The position numbers were made by a program, and so were the translations under genes. A stretch of 9,295 bases of DNA from the NCBI GenBank assembly GCA_002389785.1, contig DGQS01000161.1, forward strand, positions 1-9,295, written 5' to 3'. Origin of the DNA: Bacteroidetes bacterium UBA4408. GTDB lineage: Bacteria; Bacteroidota; Bacteroidia; UBA4408. The notes below the pieces were generated by a model. The model was not told where the DNA came from. It saw nothing but the letters and a program-made list of their open reading frames with translations, and searched no databases. Positions 7,247 through 9,295 of the stretch are shown here, one piece after another (position 1 is the stretch's first letter; each line of letters opens with the position of its first letter).

Positions 7247-7268
7247 AATCTGGGAATTTGGAATCTGG
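7247..7268 (+). repeat. Short G-rich heptamer/octamer run after the DHS-like gene
   Basis: Three successive units, AATCTGGG, AATTTGG and AATCTGG, start 8 nt after the stop codon. They resemble, in inverted orientation, the GAAATCTG units of the longer array at 7445-7524, so both convergent genes are followed on their sense strands by similar G-rich repeats. Confidence 0.45.
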
Positions 7269-7323
7269 TAGCTTTGAGATTAGTTAATCTGCCGAACAAA
7301 TAGATTATTGGCTGAATGCTTCG

Positions 7324-7347
7324 TTGGTATATTTTTTTAAAAACCAA
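7324..7347. terminator. AT-rich hairpin between convergent genes, possible terminator
   Basis: TTGGT (7324-7328) pairs with ACCAA (7343-7347), and the T7/A5 tract between them can extend the stem around a small bulge. A second weak hairpin, GACTTT (7359-7364) with AAAGTC (7378-7383), follows. Either could help end transcription from both sides, but neither has the usual GC stem plus T-tail. The remainder of the 275-bp gap holds only the period-8 repeats; I see no gene in it. Confidence 0.22.
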
Positions 7348-7444
7348 AAGCAAAACTAGACTTTGTAACGCAGTAAAAAAGTCACCCAAATAAACGATTA
7401 TCAGCAGCAAAATCCGGTACAATAATTAAACCCCCAACACAACC

Positions 7445-7524
7445 TAAGTTCTCAGATTTCCAGATTTCCACACACACACTCCCCAATTCTCGGATTCTCA
7501 CACTCTCACACTCTCAAATTCCCA
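7445..7524 (-). repeat. Degenerate period-8 tandem repeat, ten octamers in register
   Basis: The plus strand divides into ten consecutive octamers in one register, including CAGATTTC twice (7453-7468), CACACACA, CACTCCCC, AATTCTCG, GATTCTCA, CACTCTCA twice (7501-7516) and AATTCCCA. Read on the minus strand these are G/T/A-rich units of the type TGAGAGTG and TGAGAATC, with very few cytosines. The array directly follows and slightly invades the 3' end of rlmN: the rlmN TGA stop (7516-7514) is part of a TGAGAGTG unit. Confidence 0.7.
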
Positions 7525-8611
7525 AACCCGAAACCGAACTCTTTTTTTTGTGATGAAGGCCTTGTTGATTTTTATTGGCTAACTGACCGCAAGCTGCATC
7601 TATATCTTTACCTCGGCTTCTGCGAACATTTACAATTATATTTTTACTTTCTAGCAATTTCACAAAATTATCTAATCGCTCTTCCGTGGTTTGTAGAAAC
7701 TCACCGTCCTCAATCGGATTGTACTCAATGATATTTACTTTGCAAGGAACATTTTTGCAAAAGGTAGCCAACTCTTTCGCATCGAGCAAACTATCGTTAA
7801 AGTCTTTAAAAACAATGTACTCAAAAGTTACACGGGTACCTGTTTTTTCATAAAAATAACGCAATGCATCTGCCAATGCTGCTAGCGAATTTTGCTCATT
7901 GATGGGCATAATTTTATTTCGCTTTTCATCATTGGCGGCGTGTAGTGAAAGCGCAAGGTTGAATTTTACCCCATCATCGCCCAGCTTTTTTATCATTTTA
8001 GCAATACCCGCTGTTGAAACAGTAATGCGTTGTGGCGACATATTTAGTCCATCCGGAGAGGTTATTTTCTCGATAGAATCTAACACATTTTTATAGTTGA
8101 GCAAAGGCTCACCCATGCCCATATACACAATGTTGCTAAGTGGAATTTGGTAGTTTGATAAAGATTGATTGCGGATTAGTACTACCTGATCATAAATTTC
8201 AGCGGCATTTAAATTGCGCAAGCGTTCCAGTTTTCCGGTAGCACAAAACTTACAAGTTAAGCTACATCCAACTTGTGACGAAATACAAGCAGTCATTCGT
8301 GTTGTTGAAGGAATTAAAACACCTTCAACAATATTTCCATCAAAGAGTTTGAACGCATTCTTTATTGTGCGATCGCTGCTAATTTGAAAATCTCCAATGG
8401 AAACAGGATTGATTACAAAGCATTCCTTCAACCATTCCCGGGTTTCTTTGGATAGGTTATTCATGGCATCGAAAGAGTGCACTCCTTTGCGCCAAAGCCA
8501 ATCAAAAACTTGCTTGGCGCGAAATGCAGCTTCTCCTTTTTGAACAAATAATTCTTTGAGTTCTTCTTTCGATAGGGAACGTATATCTACCTTGTCAGAC
8601 TTAGTAAGCAT
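7514..8611 (-). CDS. rlmN: 23S rRNA (adenine(2503)-C(2))-methyltransferase RlmN
   Basis: This 365-residue radical-SAM enzyme methylates C2 of A2503 in 23S rRNA and, in characterised members, A37 of some tRNAs, using two SAM molecules per methylation. The CxxxCxxC cluster motif is C116, C120 and C123. C109, seven residues before it, matches E. coli Cys118, and C341 in DIDAACGQLA matches the methyl-carrying Cys355. MGMGEPLLNY (164-173), ITVSTAG (196-202) and LALSLHA (219-225) are also family motifs. The frame is open to an ATG at 8656, but a strong promoter lies between 8656 and 8611, so MLTKSDKVDIRSL is the likely start. The C-terminal tail after ANK is about 18 residues of low complexity; its last residues and stop codon come from the period-8 repeat. 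It is divergent from metK, which makes its cosubstrate. Confidence 0.97.
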   Translation of the reverse strand: MLTKSDKVDIRSLSKEELKELFVQKGEAAFRAKQVFDWLWRKGVHSFDAMNNLSKETREWLKECFVINPVSIGDFQISSDRTIKNAFKLFDGNIVEGVLIPSTTRMTACISSQVGCSLTCKFCATGKLERLRNLNAAEIYDQVVLIRNQSLSNYQIPLSNIVYMGMGEPLLNYKNVLDSIEKITSPDGLNMSPQRITVSTAGIAKMIKKLGDDGVKFNLALSLHAANDEKRNKIMPINEQNSLAALADALRYFYEKTGTRVTFEYIVFKDFNDSLLDAKELATFCKNVPCKVNIIEYNPIEDGEFLQTTEERLDNFVKLLESKNIIVNVRRSRGKDIDAACGQLANKNQQGLHHKKKSSVSGLGI

Positions 8612-8615
8612 TGTG

Positions 8616-8648
8616 CAAAGATAAACCTTTAAAATTAAAGATTGGAAA
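8616..8648 (-). promoter_or_regulatory. Bacteroidota-type promoter of rlmN, implying a leaderless mRNA
   Basis: On the minus strand, TTTC (8648-8645), a 21-nt spacer and TATCTTTG (8623-8616, exact TAnnTTTG) are followed by only CACA before the ATG at 8611. Transcription normally begins a few bases after this box, so the mRNA would start at or within a few bases of the ATG. Confidence 0.65.
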
Positions 8649-8775
8649 GAAGGCATTTGTTAAGCCGGTTGACTATTTTATGTGATTCTTGAAACTCAAT
8701 TGCCATCCCCTTAAAATGGAAATTTTTTGAGAACCAAGTATGCAGAATAGGAGCTTTTTATTTTGGGAAGAATAC

Positions 8776-8808
8776 AGTCATTTTCATTGAAAATGTATAA
8801 AAATGACT
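8776..8808 (+). other. Competing hairpins upstream of metK
   Basis: AGTCATTTT (8776-8784) pairs perfectly with AAAATGACT (8800-8808), a 9-bp stem with a 15-nt loop. The same left arm, as CATTTTC (8779-8785), also pairs perfectly with GAAAATG (8789-8795), a 7-bp stem with a 3-nt loop. The two structures exclude each other. They lie upstream of the putative metK promoter, so they may act as DNA sites, as RNA if a start lies further upstream, or not at all. Confidence 0.35.
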
Positions 8809-8835
8809 CAAAAATCGAATTTATCGACAAGCGAA

Positions 8836-8867
8836 TTAGAATAATATGCTATTAAATTCTAAATTCG
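8836..8867 (+). promoter_or_regulatory. Candidate metK promoter
   Basis: TTAG (8836-8839), a 20-nt spacer and TAAATTCG (8860-8867) each differ by one base from the Bacteroidota TTTG/TAnnTTTG elements and have the preferred spacing. The -7 box ends 26 nt before the metK ATG. I see no SAM-riboswitch-like GC-rich multi-stem structure in the short leader this would give, or in the 282 bp between rlmN and metK. Confidence 0.42.
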
Positions 8868-8893
8868 CACCTCAATTTAAAAAAACGATAAAA

Positions 8894-9295
8894 ATGTCTT
8901 ACTTATTTACATCAGAAAGCGTGTCGGAAGGACACCCGGATAAGGTTGCCGACCAAATTTCGGATGCCGTTATTGACGCCTTTTTAACTCACGACAGCAA
9001 TGCTAAAGTAGCATGCGAAACTTTTGTTACTACCGGACTGGTGGTAATTGGTGGCGAAATAACTACTACTCCTGCAGCAAAAGCAAATGTAGATGTTCAA
9101 AAAATTGCACGTAACGTTATTAACCGCATTGGTTACAACAAATCAGAATATCAATTTGATGCGATATCTTGTGGAATATTAAATGCTTTGCACGAACAAT
9201 CATCTGATATTTATCAAGGAGTAGCTCGTGCGAAGGAAGAAGATCAAGGAGCCGGCGATCAGGGAATGATGTTTGGCTACGCTTGTCGCGAAACT
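8894..9295 (+). CDS. metK: S-adenosylmethionine synthetase (3' partial)
   Basis: The first 134 residues are present and the frame runs off the window end; full-length MetK is usually 380-430 residues. The enzyme condenses ATP and methionine to S-adenosylmethionine in the cytoplasm. Visible landmarks are [13 protein letters not shown] (5-17, with catalytic H14 and Mg-binding D16), [10 protein letters not shown] (47-56) and the family signature [12 protein letters not shown] (119-130). The ATG at 8894 gives the canonical [15 protein letters not shown] opening, so the start is secure. It is divergent from rlmN, a consumer of SAM, across a 282-bp AT-rich intergenic region; shared regulation is possible but unproven. 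Confidence 0.97.
   Translation, partial: MSYLFTSESVSEGHPDKVADQISDAVIDAFLTHDSNAKVACETFVTTGLVVIGGEITTTPAAKANVDVQKIARNVINRIGYNKSEYQFDAISCGILNALHEQSSDIYQGVARAKEEDQGAGDQGMMFGYACRET

Noticed and set aside
7278..7289. Palindrome GATTAGTTAATC after the DHS-like gene
   Set aside because: A 5-bp AT-rich palindrome of this size is expected by chance; no other supporting feature.
7195..7422. 75-codon minus-strand frame with a hydrophobic start between the DHS-like gene and rlmN
   Set aside because: It needs a TTG start, overlaps the end of the DHS-like gene, has no promoter-like box, and its C-terminal half is low-complexity sequence antisense to the repeat and coding region.
8612..8656. 15-residue N-terminal extension of RlmN
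   Set aside because: It overlaps the -33/-7 promoter of rlmN.
8612..8893. SAM riboswitch upstream of metK
   Set aside because: No GC-rich multi-stem core or recognisable conserved SAM-riboswitch sequence is visible; the only structures are AT-rich simple hairpins.

Overview
The window reads as ordinary chromosomal DNA from an AT-rich member of the Bacteroidota. Three things point there. Several gene starts are preceded by the Bacteroidota -7 element (TAnnTTTG), with a TTTG-like -33 element where one is recognisable. Shine-Dalgarno sequences are not evident. The gene families are also typical: a lamin-tail-domain surface protein of probable type IX secretion style, a bacterial deoxyhypusine-synthase-like protein, and a small RlpA-like protein. 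Most genes are housekeeping or common core families. I see no phage, CRISPR, transposase, tRNA or rRNA.

Layout, left to right. Positions 1-4012 hold a co-directional + strand set: the 3' part of a large secreted protein alternating Ig-like and lamin-tail domains, a 74-residue two-helix membrane protein, a NodB-type polysaccharide deacetylase of the DUF3473 kind, and a GNAT-type acyltransferase whose start lies inside the deacetylase gene. The tight spacing of the last three (4-nt gap, 41-nt overlap) suggests one operon, probably acting on surface or exopolysaccharide. A convergent small RlpA-family protein (4030-4407, - strand) follows. Divergent from it is ruvB (4559-5596, + strand), the Holliday-junction helicase motor.

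A four-helix membrane protein of unknown function (5661-6143, - strand) and a deoxyhypusine-synthase-like gene (6264-7238, + strand) share a 120-bp divergent promoter region. The latter converges on rlmN (7514-8611, - strand), the radical-SAM methyltransferase for 23S rRNA A2503 and some tRNAs. The gap between them carries an unusual 80-bp array of degenerate octamers in strict register, which supplies the rlmN stop codon. A short similar G-rich run lies just after the other gene's stop. At the right edge, metK (8894 onward, + strand, cut by the window end) encodes S-adenosylmethionine synthetase. It is divergent from rlmN, which consumes SAM.

The points most worth a second look are: the deoxyhypusine-synthase-like protein, which keeps the reactive lysine but has replaced several substrate-site residues; the period-8 repeat at the 3' end of rlmN; the rlmN promoter lying only 4 nt from its ATG, which implies a leaderless mRNA; and competing hairpins upstream of metK. 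Nothing here is clearly a new multi-gene system.
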